From assembly GCA_905214235.1 (NCBI GenBank), contig CAJMLF010000005.1:1-64000 (forward strand): a DNA stretch of 64,000 nucleotides. The letters run 5' to 3'. Under the pieces are notes generated by a model. That model saw only the letters and a list, made by a program, of their open reading frames with translations. It was not told the DNA's origin and ran no database searches. The DNA is from an uncultured bacterium. GTDB taxonomy: Bacteria > Bacillota > Bacilli > Lactobacillales > Lactobacillaceae. Numbering within the stretch: the first letter of the stretch is position 1; each line of letters opens with the position of its first letter. The position numbers were made by a program, and so were the translations under genes. Below, piece by piece: positions 8,634 to 16,548 of this stretch.

Positions 8634-9119
8634 TTAGTTTAAATTAAGTTTTTGAAGCCAGGATTGAACCTGGTTACCACTATTCAAAACGGCTCCCGGG
8701 TTGACCTGCACGTCGTAACCATTTTCCTTAACCGTCCGTTCCACGTAGCTCTGTGAACGTTCATAGGAGCTTCCGCCTGAAGTGGCAAATAAGGAGAGGG
8801 TCTTACCATTCAAGTCCAAATGGTCAATGACACTGCTGATCATCCGCGGTGGAATCCCCCACCAGATGGGGTGACCGATGATGATGTTGGTGTAAGTGCT
8901 GATGTCCGGAAGGTCGTCCTTGATGTCAACCCGGCGATTGTGCTGGTGCTGTTCAATTGAGGTCCGGCTCTTGGGATCGTGCCAGTTCAAGTCCGCGGTC
9001 GTGTACGGCTGTGCGGCGTGAATTTCGGCAATATCAGCATCAAGCTGCTGGGCAATCTTTTCCGCAATTCTCTTAGTAGTATTCGTTGCTGAGTAGTACA
9101 GAACAAGGGTCTTTGCCAT
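8634..9119 (-). CDS. Flavodoxin-like protein
   Basis: A 161-residue single-domain flavodoxin. The FMN phosphate loop is YYSATNTTKRIAEKIA (residues 8-23). The isoalloxazine-binding segments are IIIGHPIWWGIPPRM (about 84-98) and SLFATSGGSSYERS (about 108-121). Proteins of this size act as quinone reductases or electron carriers in lactobacilli. It is a single-gene transcript with GGAGG upstream, placed near a LysR gene that may or may not control it. It is one of three flavodoxin-fold reading frames in the window. Confidence 0.88.
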   Translation of the reverse strand: MAKTLVLYYSATNTTKRIAEKIAQQLDADIAEIHAAQPYTTADLNWHDPKSRTSIEQHQHNRRVDIKDDLPDISTYTNIIIGHPIWWGIPPRMISSVIDHLDLNGKTLSLFATSGGSSYERSQSYVERTVKENGYDVQVNPGAVLNSGNQVQSWLQKLNLN

Positions 9120-9319
9120 TGTTAATCTCCTCCTATTAACTTTAATAATAACCTTAGGACCGGAATTGACTCAAGTAAAATGCTTATTATTAATAAGTAA
9201 CCATTCAACTTTCCTATCACGTTCAATCCATTCCTGATGGGTCCTAACCGCTATTGACAGTTTTCAGCTTACCATGCGGGTGAATTTACGAATATTGCTT
9301 AATGCTCATACCAGTATAA

Positions 9320-10204
9320 CTAAGACTGATAGTCGAATGAGTTTGCTCTTTGCGACCAGCATGCCCGTATGCGAGCAATTACGGGGGCAACCCGCCGCCG
9401 GTTCAGCTTCAAAAAGCTAGCGTAGAAGCGCTGGTGAGCACAATCATCTTCTAGAGGGAGAATGACACGGTTATCAGGTAACCCCCTCCCCCAGTGTGGG
9501 TCAAGGTGGGTCAGGTTGGTCGTGAAGAAGGGTAGCTCCGAATAATTAAGCAGGGCGTTGTATTCCTCCGGACGGGGCTGTGAAATCAGGCGAACGCCGG
9601 GGATATGTTCTTGGTATAAGTGTCGCCAGAAGCCAACTTCCGCCGGGCTAAGAATTGACCGTTCTCGGAGGTTCGCATAGGTTAGTGATTGCCGCTTGGC
9701 CAGCTGATTCTTACTAGAGAGGTTCACCATCATCTCCTCCGTTCCAAGATAAGCCGAACTTATCGCTGGAGACTCTACGCGCTGGTTTGTAATTAAGATC
9801 GTCACCTGGTCGTCCATTAATATTTGAACAAAATTTCTTTCTAAATAATGGTCAACAATAGTAAGCCGGGAATCATGAATTGCGCGGGCCACAATCAGGG
9901 GTCCTGGTGCGTTAGCTGCTAACGTCACCGTCGCCGTTCTTTCATCATACCGTTGAATTAAGGGAATAAAGTCATGATTCTCCTTAACTAACCGCTGGGC
10001 CTGATGAGCGGCGTATTGACCAGCCTTGGTCAGGGAAATTTTATTGGGGCGCCGGATGAATAGCTGGACATTCGTTTCCTCCTCCAGCTTCTTTAACGCG
10101 TGCGTAACCGCTGGGGAAGTTAGGCCCAGGGCCTGGGCGGTTTTACGAACCGTCCCCTGCTGGGCAAATGTCACTAATGCGAGCAATAAACCATAGTCAA
10201 CCAT
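9320..10204 (-). CDS. LysR-type regulator, paralogue A
   Basis: A 294-residue LTTR with N-terminal helix-turn-helix (KTAQALGLTSPAVTHALKKLEEETNVQLFIR, about residues 20-50) and a periplasmic-binding-like effector domain. It resembles the regulator at 18880-19743 closely: both share NKISL or NRISL, an APGPLI.ARA block, PFF.TNLT.LD and NRV.LP or NRVTVP. It is divergent from the alcohol dehydrogenase gene, its likely target. A 9-bp inverted repeat sits directly against its ribosome-binding site, suggesting autoregulation. Effector unknown. Confidence 0.88.
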   Translation of the reverse strand: MVDYGLLLALVTFAQQGTVRKTAQALGLTSPAVTHALKKLEEETNVQLFIRRPNKISLTKAGQYAAHQAQRLVKENHDFIPLIQRYDERTATVTLAANAPGPLIVARAIHDSRLTIVDHYLERNFVQILMDDQVTILITNQRVESPAISSAYLGTEEMMVNLSSKNQLAKRQSLTYANLRERSILSPAEVGFWRHLYQEHIPGVRLISQPRPEEYNALLNYSELPFFTTNLTHLDPHWGRGLPDNRVILPLEDDCAHQRFYASFLKLNRRRVAPVIARIRACWSQRANSFDYQS

Positions 10205-10219
10205 TATTCCCCACCTCCT

Positions 10220-10242
10220 TAGGATAAATCATATTTATCCTA
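10220..10242. promoter_or_regulatory. Inverted-repeat operator abutting the LysR-A ribosome site
   Basis: TAGGATAAA-N5-TTTATCCTA is a perfect 9-bp inverted repeat with a five-base spacer. On the minus strand its right arm runs straight into AGGAGG of the LysR gene. The same geometry and a related core occur at LysR-B (18845-18865). Confidence 0.75.
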
Positions 10243-10334
10243 GCATTCATAATCATTAATTTTCAACCTTCACTCTCGCCAATATAATTAATCATGAAAG
10301 ATATGTTTGATAACCAGAAACGGAGGTTGTAATA

Positions 10335-11375
10335 ATGAAATCTGCAGCATTTGAAGGTGCGGGAAAAATTGAAGTTAAGGATATCGCAAAGCCAACAATT
10401 CAGGCTGATGATGACGTCATTATTAAGGTATTACGGACCTGTGTCTGTGGTTCCGATATGTGGTCATACAAGGGACTAGAGGAACACGGTGAAGAAAATG
10501 ACGGTCACGAAGTAATTGGGATTGTTAAAGAGGTTGGTGCGGATATCACAACTGTTAAGCCCGGGGACTTCGTAATTGCCCCATTCACTCATGGTTGCGG
10601 TCACTGTCGTGCTTGCGTCGCCGGTTATGATGGCACCTGCATGGACCACTCCCTGACGGAGAACTTCTCGTCGGGCTACCAGGCAGAATACGTCCGCTAC
10701 CAGCATGCTCAGTGGGCCCTCGTTAAGGTTCCAGGGCAAGCTAGCGACTACACGGAAGGAATGAAGAAGTCCTTGCTGACCCTTGCCGACGTGATGGCGA
10801 CTGGTTACCATGCCGCCCGCGTTGCCCACGTTCAGCCTGGTGACACCGTTGTTGTTTTAGGCGACGGGGCGGTTGGCCTGTGCGCAATCATTGCCGCCAA
10901 GATGCGGGGCGCTAAAAAGATCTTTTCCACTAGCCGGCATGCCGATAAGGAAGCGCTCGCTCGTGAGTTTGGCGCTACCGACAACGTTGCGGAACGTGGT
11001 GAAGACGGAATCAAGAAGCTACTAGCAATTACCAATGGCGGCGCTGACGCCATCCTTGAATGTGTCGGGACTGCCCAGTCAAACGCTGAAGCAATGCAAA
11101 TTGGCCGGCCTGGTTCATACATCGGCCGGGTTGGCCTTCCCCATGGAGCCGAACTCAACCCTGCCCAGAGTTTTTACGGCAACTCAACAATCGCTGGGGG
11201 CCCGGCTTCCGTCACCACTTACGACAAGGAAGTTCTTCTTAAGGCGGTCCTCGATGGTGAAATTAACCCGGGAAAGGTATTTGACAAGACCTTCAGCCTG
11301 GATGAAATCAACCAGGCTTACCAGGCCATGGCCGACCACCAGGCAATTAAATCATACGTCGTGGTTAGCGATTAA
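10335..11375 (+). CDS. Zinc-dependent alcohol dehydrogenase family protein
   Basis: A 346-residue medium-chain dehydrogenase. Catalytic zinc ligands appear as CVCGSD (Cys about 38) and GHE (about 58). The structural-zinc cysteines are spread over HGCGHCRACVAGYDGTC (about 84-100). The Rossmann motif VVLGDGAVGLCAI is near residue 170. It resembles threonine/alcohol dehydrogenase-like proteins; substrate unknown. It is divergently oriented from LysR-A, with a TATAAT at 10283-10288 and GGAGG before ATG. A convergent terminator separates it from marR. Confidence 0.9.
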   Translation: MKSAAFEGAGKIEVKDIAKPTIQADDDVIIKVLRTCVCGSDMWSYKGLEEHGEENDGHEVIGIVKEVGADITTVKPGDFVIAPFTHGCGHCRACVAGYDGTCMDHSLTENFSSGYQAEYVRYQHAQWALVKVPGQASDYTEGMKKSLLTLADVMATGYHAARVAHVQPGDTVVVLGDGAVGLCAIIAAKMRGAKKIFSTSRHADKEALAREFGATDNVAERGEDGIKKLLAITNGGADAILECVGTAQSNAEAMQIGRPGSYIGRVGLPHGAELNPAQSFYGNSTIAGGPASVTTYDKEVLLKAVLDGEINPGKVFDKTFSLDEINQAYQAMADHQAIKSYVVVSD

Positions 11376-11405
11376 TTTTCTAGTTAACTTAGGCAGACAA
11401 TGACC

Positions 11406-11447
11406 AAATACGCCAGCATTCGGTTTTTCCGGATACTGGCGTATTTT
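11406..11447. terminator. Bidirectional terminator
   Basis: AAATACGCCAG pairs with CTGGCGTATTT across a 19-base loop, followed by TTTT. It lies between the convergent alcohol dehydrogenase and MarR genes. Confidence 0.85.
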
Positions 11448-11457
11448 ACTAACCTAA

Positions 11458-11943
11458 CTATAGTTTACTTTCCAACTGGTAAAGGTCCTGTAAAAAGGCG
11501 GCGACCGTTTCCAGTTCTGCAGATGAATATTTCGCCGTTAAACTCTTAACCAGCTTTTTCTTAATGCTGCGGTGCATTTGGTCATGAACCTGGGCTAATT
11601 TCTGTCCCTGTTCGGTCAACGAATAATAGATCTTTTTCTGGTCATTGACATGTTTGCTAGCATCGACAAGTTGGTAGTGAACCAACTTTTTTGCCGCCCG
11701 GGTAATTCCACCGCGGGTGACCTGGAGAAGACTTGCCAGCTCAATTCCGGTCTTTTCTCCCGTCTCTAAAGCCGAGAGAATATGAAAAGCGACAATTGAT
11801 AGGTCTAAAACGATATCCGCCAGCTTCTCATCCGCCACATGCTTTTGAATCCACTTCTGTTCTTGTGAACCATGGACATTGTTGTGCCGTGCTCGCAGTT
11901 GCTGGATTGTGTGTTGAATTTTATCAATTGTCTCTTCGCTCAT
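11458..11943 (-). CDS. MarR-family transcriptional regulator
   Basis: About 161 residues with a MarR winged helix (ELASLLQVTRGGITRAAKKLVHYQLV, then the wing KHVNDQKKIYYSLTEQGQKLA). It lies directly downstream of the azoreductase gene. The start shown (MSEETID) has a weak GGGG site. ATG at 11976 or GTG at 11991, inside the end of the azoreductase gene, are alternatives, giving 172 or 177 residues. A TATAAT on the minus strand at 11979-11974 could give a separate promoter. It probably represses its own operon through two operators at 12684-12741. MarR proteins next to azoreductases often sense quinones or electrophiles; that is family knowledge. Confidence 0.85.
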   Translation of the reverse strand: MSEETIDKIQHTIQQLRARHNNVHGSQEQKWIQKHVADEKLADIVLDLSIVAFHILSALETGEKTGIELASLLQVTRGGITRAAKKLVHYQLVDASKHVNDQKKIYYSLTEQGQKLAQVHDQMHRSIKKKLVKSLTAKYSSAELETVAAFLQDLYQLESKL

Positions 11944-11980
11944 CAGATGGCCCCGCTTTACTGTTGTTAAGGCCATTATA

Positions 11981-12667
11981 TCAAAAATCACTTGCCATGG
12001 CGTTGGCCTGGTTTAGTGCCCGATCTAAAATTGATTGACGCCGGTCGTGATGGGCGTCGGCCCCCTCAATGAAGAGCTTTTGAACATCCGTAACGCCGTA
12101 GAATTTCAACATATTAGTCAAGTAGGTATCCCCCAGATCCATCAGGGCACAGCTTTCTTTGCTGTTAATGCCCAACGCACGCTTTAAGAGGAACTTGACG
12201 ATTCCCCATTTGCCGCTGGCGTGGTACTCACTACCGGCGGCCTGGATATGAATTGCCTTTTTCCCGGTTAATAAGCCGACCGACCCCTTACTAGTATACT
12301 TAAAGGTCTTATGAGCGACCGCCGTCAAATCAAGGTACTGTTTCATCTCTGCTGGTAAGAAGTGGTTGTACATTGGGTTGATGAAGACGTATTTATCTGC
12401 TCCCATGAACTCTGCCAACCACTCCTGGTGGCGGTTCAAGAGGGCCTTCTCTTCTTCCGTCAATGGTTCATCAAATTTCTGTTTCCGCCACGCTGCCATC
12501 GTCACGTCGTTTAATGGTGGGACTCCTCCCTTAGCATAGAGATCACGGATAATTACCTGGTCGTCGGGATGACTTTGGCGGTAACTATCAACGAACTGTT
12601 TCCCCACCGTCAGCGAAAGACTATTTTCAATGTGAGGATGTGCTTGAACTACTAAAACTGTACTCAT
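11981..12667 (-). CDS. FMN-dependent NAD(P)H azoreductase/quinone reductase
   Basis: A 228-residue flavodoxin-fold AzoR-type enzyme starting MSTVLVVQAHPHIENSLSLTVG, with FMN-contact segments FINPMYNHFLPAEMKQYLD (about 95-113) and HIQAAGSEYHASG (about 143-155). These enzymes reduce quinones and azo dyes by two electrons using a homodimer. ATG 12667 is preferred over 12676 because AAAGGA is then properly spaced. It forms an operon with the downstream MarR gene and has a strong promoter with two operators. Confidence 0.9.
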   Translation of the reverse strand: MSTVLVVQAHPHIENSLSLTVGKQFVDSYRQSHPDDQVIIRDLYAKGGVPPLNDVTMAAWRKQKFDEPLTEEEKALLNRHQEWLAEFMGADKYVFINPMYNHFLPAEMKQYLDLTAVAHKTFKYTSKGSVGLLTGKKAIHIQAAGSEYHASGKWGIVKFLLKRALGINSKESCALMDLGDTYLTNMLKFYGVTDVQKLFIEGADAHHDRRQSILDRALNQANAMASDF

Positions 12668-12683
12668 ATTAATCATTCCTTTT

Positions 12684-12741
12684 TGTTGCTTATCAACATT
12701 ACTTATATACTAGCATACTCTAATTTTGTTGCTTGTCAACA
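12684..12741 (-). promoter_or_regulatory. azoR-marR promoter with two identical operators
   Basis: Minus-strand TTGACA (12739-12734), 16-base spacer, TATGCT (12717-12712). TGTTG-N5-CAACA occurs twice, at 12727-12741 over the -35 box and at 12684-12698 just past the expected transcription start. The centres are 43 bp apart, about four helical turns. MarR is the likely ligand. Confidence 0.75.
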
Positions 12742-12846
12742 TTACTGATATACCTAAACCGTATGGAAAAGGATAAGCAATTGGTATTGGGAATGGCTGA
12801 GATTGGGAATTAGAATTGAATTAACAACCTTGAGGAGGAATAACGT

Positions 12847-13521
12847 ATGAATAAGCCTGATATTATTGTCCACATGATGGAATCAATTGATGGTCGAATC
12901 GACTGTAAGATGACCGCCCAGCTGCGTGGTACTGATGAGTACTACACTACCCTTAATAGTTTGAATGCCCCCACGAGAGTCAGTGGTCGGGTAACCGCCG
13001 CCACCGAAATGACCAGTGGTGAGCAGTTCCACCCCCAACATGATAAACAGCTCAACCAAACAGCATTCAAGGTGAATACTAGTAGTGATCGTTACAATAT
13101 CGTGGTGGATACTCATGGCACCTTGGACTGGCCTTCAGAAGACGGGGCTGATTTCCCCCACCTCATCATCACCAGTGAACAGGTTAATAAGGAATACTTA
13201 TCCTACCTTAACCAGCAGGGAATTTCCTGGATCGCGACTGGCCAAGAACAGGTTGACCTGGCCCGCGCCATGGATATTCTCGCTGAGGAGTTTGGTGTTC
13301 GTCGGTTAGCCGTGGTCGGTGGTGGCAAAATCAACGCCGGCTTCCTCAATGCCGGATTGGTTGACGAGATTAGTGTCCTAATCGGTCCTGGAGTAGACGG
13401 ACGGGTTAACCAACCCAGCCTATTTGATGGTTGCTTAGGTGATAAGCCGTTAAGCCTACAATTAAAGGGTGTTCAGAGCTTTGACGACGGGGCTGTTTGG
13501 CTGCGGTACACGGTTAAATAA
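12847..13521 (+). CDS. RibD C-terminal/dihydrofolate reductase-like reductase
   Basis: A 224-residue protein of the RibD_C family (the reductase domain of riboflavin biosynthesis, dihydrofolate reductase fold). It opens PDIIVHMMESIDGRID and has the late nucleotide-binding motif RRLAVVGGGKINAGFLNAGLVDEISVLIGP (about residues 155-185). There is no deaminase domain and no rib gene nearby, so a general NADPH-dependent reductase role is more likely than riboflavin synthesis. It has GAGGAGG upstream and is divergent from the azoR operon. Confidence 0.85.
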   Translation: MNKPDIIVHMMESIDGRIDCKMTAQLRGTDEYYTTLNSLNAPTRVSGRVTAATEMTSGEQFHPQHDKQLNQTAFKVNTSSDRYNIVVDTHGTLDWPSEDGADFPHLIITSEQVNKEYLSYLNQQGISWIATGQEQVDLARAMDILAEEFGVRRLAVVGGGKINAGFLNAGLVDEISVLIGPGVDGRVNQPSLFDGCLGDKPLSLQLKGVQSFDDGAVWLRYTVK

Positions 13522-13542
13522 GTATTAGTGATGAGAAGGACT

Positions 13543-13557
13543 ACCTGTTATACAGGT
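13543..13557. repeat. Small palindrome upstream of a 92-codon frame
   Basis: ACCTGT-TAT-ACAGGT is a perfect 6-bp inverted repeat with a three-base centre, flanked by partially matching GGA and TCC. No T tract follows, so it is not a standard terminator. It could be an operator or a leader hairpin. Confidence 0.4.
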
Positions 13558-13616
13558 TATCCTCTAAAAGGTTAAAAAATAGGCAATTCATCACGTCCTT
13601 AAAAGAACGTGTTTCC

Positions 13617-13895
13617 TTGCCCGTTTTCAAAAACAATGCCGGCGACGTCATTAACCAGTTGGCCGGTACGGTTAACCTACAGGACCAGCGGAGTTCAAAC
13701 AACACTGGCAATGTAGACCAACCGGCCAATAACCAGTCCACGACTAACAACAGTTCACAAGACCCACAGGAAAAGGCCCGTGAGGCAATGAATGCGGATC
13801 CGAACATTGATTCAGAACTAAAGCGCCGGATGAACCTATCACCTGACGATCCCGACTATATCCAGCCAACCCATGATCCAGATAGTTGGCGCTAA
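13617..13895 (+). CDS. Hypothetical Asn/Gln/Asp-rich small protein
   Basis: A 92-codon frame with a TTG as the only recognised start in frame. The frame stays open upstream for roughly 30 more codons without an ATG, GTG or TTG. The sequence is low-complexity and probably disordered, with runs such as SSNNTGNVDQPANNQ, then a more ordered C-terminal part with PNIDSELKRRMNLSPDDPDY. A sound terminator follows directly. It could be a short real protein with a weak start, or the 3' remnant of a longer gene that lost its beginning. No family is recognised. Confidence 0.5.
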   Translation: MPVFKNNAGDVINQLAGTVNLQDQRSSNNTGNVDQPANNQSTTNNSSQDPQEKAREAMNADPNIDSELKRRMNLSPDDPDYIQPTHDPDSWR

Positions 13896-13900
13896 AGAGG

Positions 13901-13925
13901 TGACCCTTGCGAGGGTCATTTTTTG
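13901..13925 (+). terminator. Terminator
   Basis: TGACCCT-TGCG-AGGGTCA followed by six T. It closes the small Asn/Asp-rich frame just before the ABC exporter promoter. Confidence 0.85.
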
Positions 13926-13927
13926 GC

Positions 13928-13988
13928 TTGACTGGTGAGTAATTACTCACTATAATTTTAACGGTTAGCAAAGTGAGTGTTCACTCAC
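13928..13988 (+). promoter_or_regulatory. ABC exporter promoter with two TetR operators
   Basis: TTGACT (13928-13933), exactly 17 bases, TATAAT (13951-13956). The whole spacer is the palindrome GTGAGT-AATT-ACTCAC (13935-13950). A second copy, GTGAGT-GTTC-ACTCAC, lies at 13973-13988 just before the ribosome site GGAGGAGG. The TetR protein encoded at the end of the operon is the expected ligand. Confidence 0.85.
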
Positions 13989-14004
13989 CAGGAGGAGGTT
14001 AAAT

Positions 14005-14730
14005 ATGAACCCAACTATTCAATTACAACATATCCAAAAGAGTTTTGGTCACCAAACCGTCCTCAAGGATGTCAACCTGACCGTTAATCCCGGTGAGATT
14101 GTGGGCCTAATTGGACCTTCTGGTGCCGGCAAAACGACCATCATCAAGACAATGTTGGGGATGGAAGAGATTAATTTTGGAACCGCCCTTGTCCTGGGTA
14201 GAACAATGCCCGACCGCCGACTACTGAGTCGGATTGGCTATATGGCCCAGTCTGATGCCTTATATAGTCGCCTATCGGCCCGGGAGAACATCGCCTTCTT
14301 TGGCAAGATGAAGGGTGTTTTCGGTAAAAAGTTAGCTAATGAAATTACCCACGTCAGTCAAGTGGTTGACCTTACCGAAAACCTTGACCAAAGAATCAGT
14401 GGCTTTTCCGGGGGGATGAAACGGCGACTATCGCTTGCCATTGCTCTGCTTGGGCAGCCAGACCTATTAGTACTTGATGAGCCAACAGTCGGCATCGATC
14501 CGGCCCTTCGTCGCCAGATTTGGCACGAATTAGGGCTCCTCCGTGATCAGGGACAAAGCGTCCTAATTACGACCCACGTGATGGATGAAGCCGAACACGC
14601 CGACCGGGTCGCCCTCCTTCTTCACGGTGACATTATCGCCTTTGCGCCACCGCAAAAACTAGAACAGCAGTACCAAGTGCCGACAATTGAAGACGTCTTC
14701 TTAAAAGCAGAAAAGGAGGAACAGCAATGA
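14005..14730 (+). CDS. Drug-type ABC exporter ATP-binding protein
   Basis: A 241-residue ABC ATPase with Walker A GPSGAGKTT (about residue 38), signature FSGGMKRRLSLAIAL (about 134-148) and Walker B LLVLDEPTVGIDP followed by TTHVMDEAEHADR. The GMKRRL variant of the signature is usual for DrrA/CcmA/NodI-type ABC-2 exporters. It overlaps the permease gene by four bases and is first in a three-gene operon ending with tetR. The regulatory arrangement fits export of a toxic compound that is also the TetR ligand. Confidence 0.92.
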   Translation: MNPTIQLQHIQKSFGHQTVLKDVNLTVNPGEIVGLIGPSGAGKTTIIKTMLGMEEINFGTALVLGRTMPDRRLLSRIGYMAQSDALYSRLSARENIAFFGKMKGVFGKKLANEITHVSQVVDLTENLDQRISGFSGGMKRRLSLAIALLGQPDLLVLDEPTVGIDPALRRQIWHELGLLRDQGQSVLITTHVMDEAEHADRVALLLHGDIIAFAPPQKLEQQYQVPTIEDVFLKAEKEEQQ

Positions 14731-15848
14731 TGCGGACACTAGCAATTGCCCAGCGGGTCTTGAAAGAGCTAATTCGTGACAAGCGGACCCTGGCGTTGAT
14801 GTTTCTGGCCCCCATTTTAATTATGTGGTTGATGAACGTGATGTTTTCGGCCAACTCAAACACCAAAGCAACGGTCGCAATCGTCAACGTGACCCAGACC
14901 GTCCGCCACAACTTGGGCCAGGTCAACGGGATCACTGTTAAGCGAAGTGCCACTAACAGTAAGGCGCAGCGGGCACTAAGATCAGGGACCGTCGACGCCG
15001 TTATCAACTACCGGCAAGCCCGCAACCACTACCAGGTGACCTACGCCAATACCGATGCTAGTAAAACCAACCTTACCAAGCAGGCATTGAAGGCCGCCCT
15101 CACCGGCCAAACCATCAGTACCCTCACTGCTGCTAATCACCGGCTCCAATCCATGGTCCAGCAGAACCGCCCAATCGCCGTTCAACCACAAAGGGAGAAT
15201 ACGGCGCCGACCATTAGTAACCACTACCAGTACGGTAACAAGGATACCGGCTTCTTTGCCAAAATTGTTCCTATTCTGATGGGCTTTTTTGTCTTCTTCT
15301 TTGTCTTCCTCATCTCAGGAATGGCCCTGTTAAACGAACGAACCTCGGGGACCCTCAATCGTTTACTGGCAACCCCGGTAAGGCGTAGTGAGATTGTCTA
15401 TGGCTACATGCTAGGCTACGGTGCCATTTCAATTCTCCAATCGACGGTTATCGTCCTGGCCACTGTCTGCTTGCTCAAGTTTGAAGTCGTTGGTAGTATC
15501 GTTAACATCATTATTGTGAGCGTCCTCCTTGCCCTGGTAGCCCTTGCCTTTGGGATCTTAATGTCAACGCTCGCTAACTCAGAATTCCAAATGATGCAGT
15601 TCATCCCCCTGGTCGTCGTGCCACAGGTTTTCTTCTCCGGAATCATCCCCCTCGATTCGATGGCCCATTGGGTGCAATACATTGGTAAAGTCCTGCCCTT
15701 AACCTACACTGGGGATGCCTTAACCAAAATCGTGATGACGGGTAAGGGCCTCACTAGCCTAGATGGCGATATCATCGCCCTGTTGATTTTTCTGGTGGTC
15801 CTTCTCTGGCTTAACATCATTGTGATGAAACGGTACCGGAAAGTATAA
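14727..15848 (+). CDS. ABC-2 type permease of the exporter
   Basis: A 373-residue permease: one N-terminal membrane segment (TLALMFLAPILIMWLMNVM), an extracytoplasmic domain of roughly 130 residues, then five or so membrane segments starting IVPILMGFFVFFFVFLISGMAL. The conserved ABC-2 element ERTSGTLNRLLATPVRRSEIVYGY lies near residues 210-235. It belongs to the YhgE/DrrB-like ABC2_membrane_3 group. The ATGA overlap with the ATPase gene indicates coupled translation. Confidence 0.92.
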   Translation: MMRTLAIAQRVLKELIRDKRTLALMFLAPILIMWLMNVMFSANSNTKATVAIVNVTQTVRHNLGQVNGITVKRSATNSKAQRALRSGTVDAVINYRQARNHYQVTYANTDASKTNLTKQALKAALTGQTISTLTAANHRLQSMVQQNRPIAVQPQRENTAPTISNHYQYGNKDTGFFAKIVPILMGFFVFFFVFLISGMALLNERTSGTLNRLLATPVRRSEIVYGYMLGYGAISILQSTVIVLATVCLLKFEVVGSIVNIIIVSVLLALVALAFGILMSTLANSEFQMMQFIPLVVVPQVFFSGIIPLDSMAHWVQYIGKVLPLTYTGDALTKIVMTGKGLTSLDGDIIALLIFLVVLLWLNIIVMKRYRKV

Positions 15849-15868
15849 TAGAACGTGAGGTGAATAGA

Positions 15869-16486
15869 ATGGCAGAAGTATTAACAAACTACGCCGCCGA
15901 GCTTGATGACGCCAAGATGCCGGCCGGCAAAAAGAAGGTCTTGAAGACTGCCCTGAAGTTATTTTCCAGCAACGGTTTTCACGCCACCACGACTGCGCAG
16001 ATTGCCAAACGGGCCGGGGTCAGTGAAGGGACTATCTACAAGTATTTCTCTTCAAAAGACGACCTCCTCGCCAAGCTTCTCCGTCCGGTAATTGCGGAAA
16101 TTAAGGGGAACTTCTTTGGGCAGCTTAGTGGTTTCGCTAACTTGGAACAACTGGTTGAATTCGTGGTGAACAACCGCCTCCAGTTTATCGCCGCTAATTT
16201 TGACTTTGTCCGCCTGATTGCCCAGGAGGCCCTCACTGGCAATCTGCCACCCGAACTATACTCGGGGATGGTAACCGGTCCAAACGGCTTTCTTATTCAA
16301 ATGACGAAAATTCAAGAATCTTTTCCGGAAGTTAATCAGGAATTAACGCCACTTCAAATTGCCCGGATCTTCATCGGGCCTGTCCTAACCCACGCCTTGC
16401 AAACCCAGCTCTTTAAGGCCCCCGGCAGTCAGGCCGACTTGGCCCTCATTCAAAGGCAAATCATTGCCTGCTTAACGCTTAAATAG
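15869..16486 (+). CDS. TetR-family repressor of the ABC exporter operon
   Basis: A 205-residue TetR regulator. The N-terminal helix-turn-helix is complete (FHATTTAQIAKRAGVSEGTIYKYFSSKDDLLAKLL, about residues 35-70) and is followed by a ligand-binding helical domain. ATG 15869 is chosen because GTGAGGTGA lies five to eight bases upstream; a GTG at 15860 would sit on that site. Being last in the operon and matched to two GTGAGT-N4-ACTCAC sites at its promoter, it very probably autoregulates the exporter. Confidence 0.92.
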   Translation: MAEVLTNYAAELDDAKMPAGKKKVLKTALKLFSSNGFHATTTAQIAKRAGVSEGTIYKYFSSKDDLLAKLLRPVIAEIKGNFFGQLSGFANLEQLVEFVVNNRLQFIAANFDFVRLIAQEALTGNLPPELYSGMVTGPNGFLIQMTKIQESFPEVNQELTPLQIARIFIGPVLTHALQTQLFKAPGSQADLALIQRQIIACLTLK

Positions 16487-16501
16487 GTTGGTTTAAAGGC
16501 A

Positions 16502-16546
16502 AAATGATCCGGCAACTGTCCTAATTGCAGTTGCTGGAGCATTTTC
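16502..16546. terminator. Bidirectional terminator
   Basis: AAAATG and CCGGCAACTG on the left pair with CAGTTGC(T)GG and CATTTT on the right. The hairpin separates tetR from the convergent acetyltransferase remnant. Confidence 0.75.
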
Positions 16547-16548
16547 AC

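Noticed and set aside
9120..9319. Possible small gene or RNA between flavodoxin and LysR-A
   Set aside because: Only a short CTTATT-ATT-AATAAG palindrome near 9182-9196 and promoter-like AT-rich sequence are seen; no convincing frame or hairpin-T structure.
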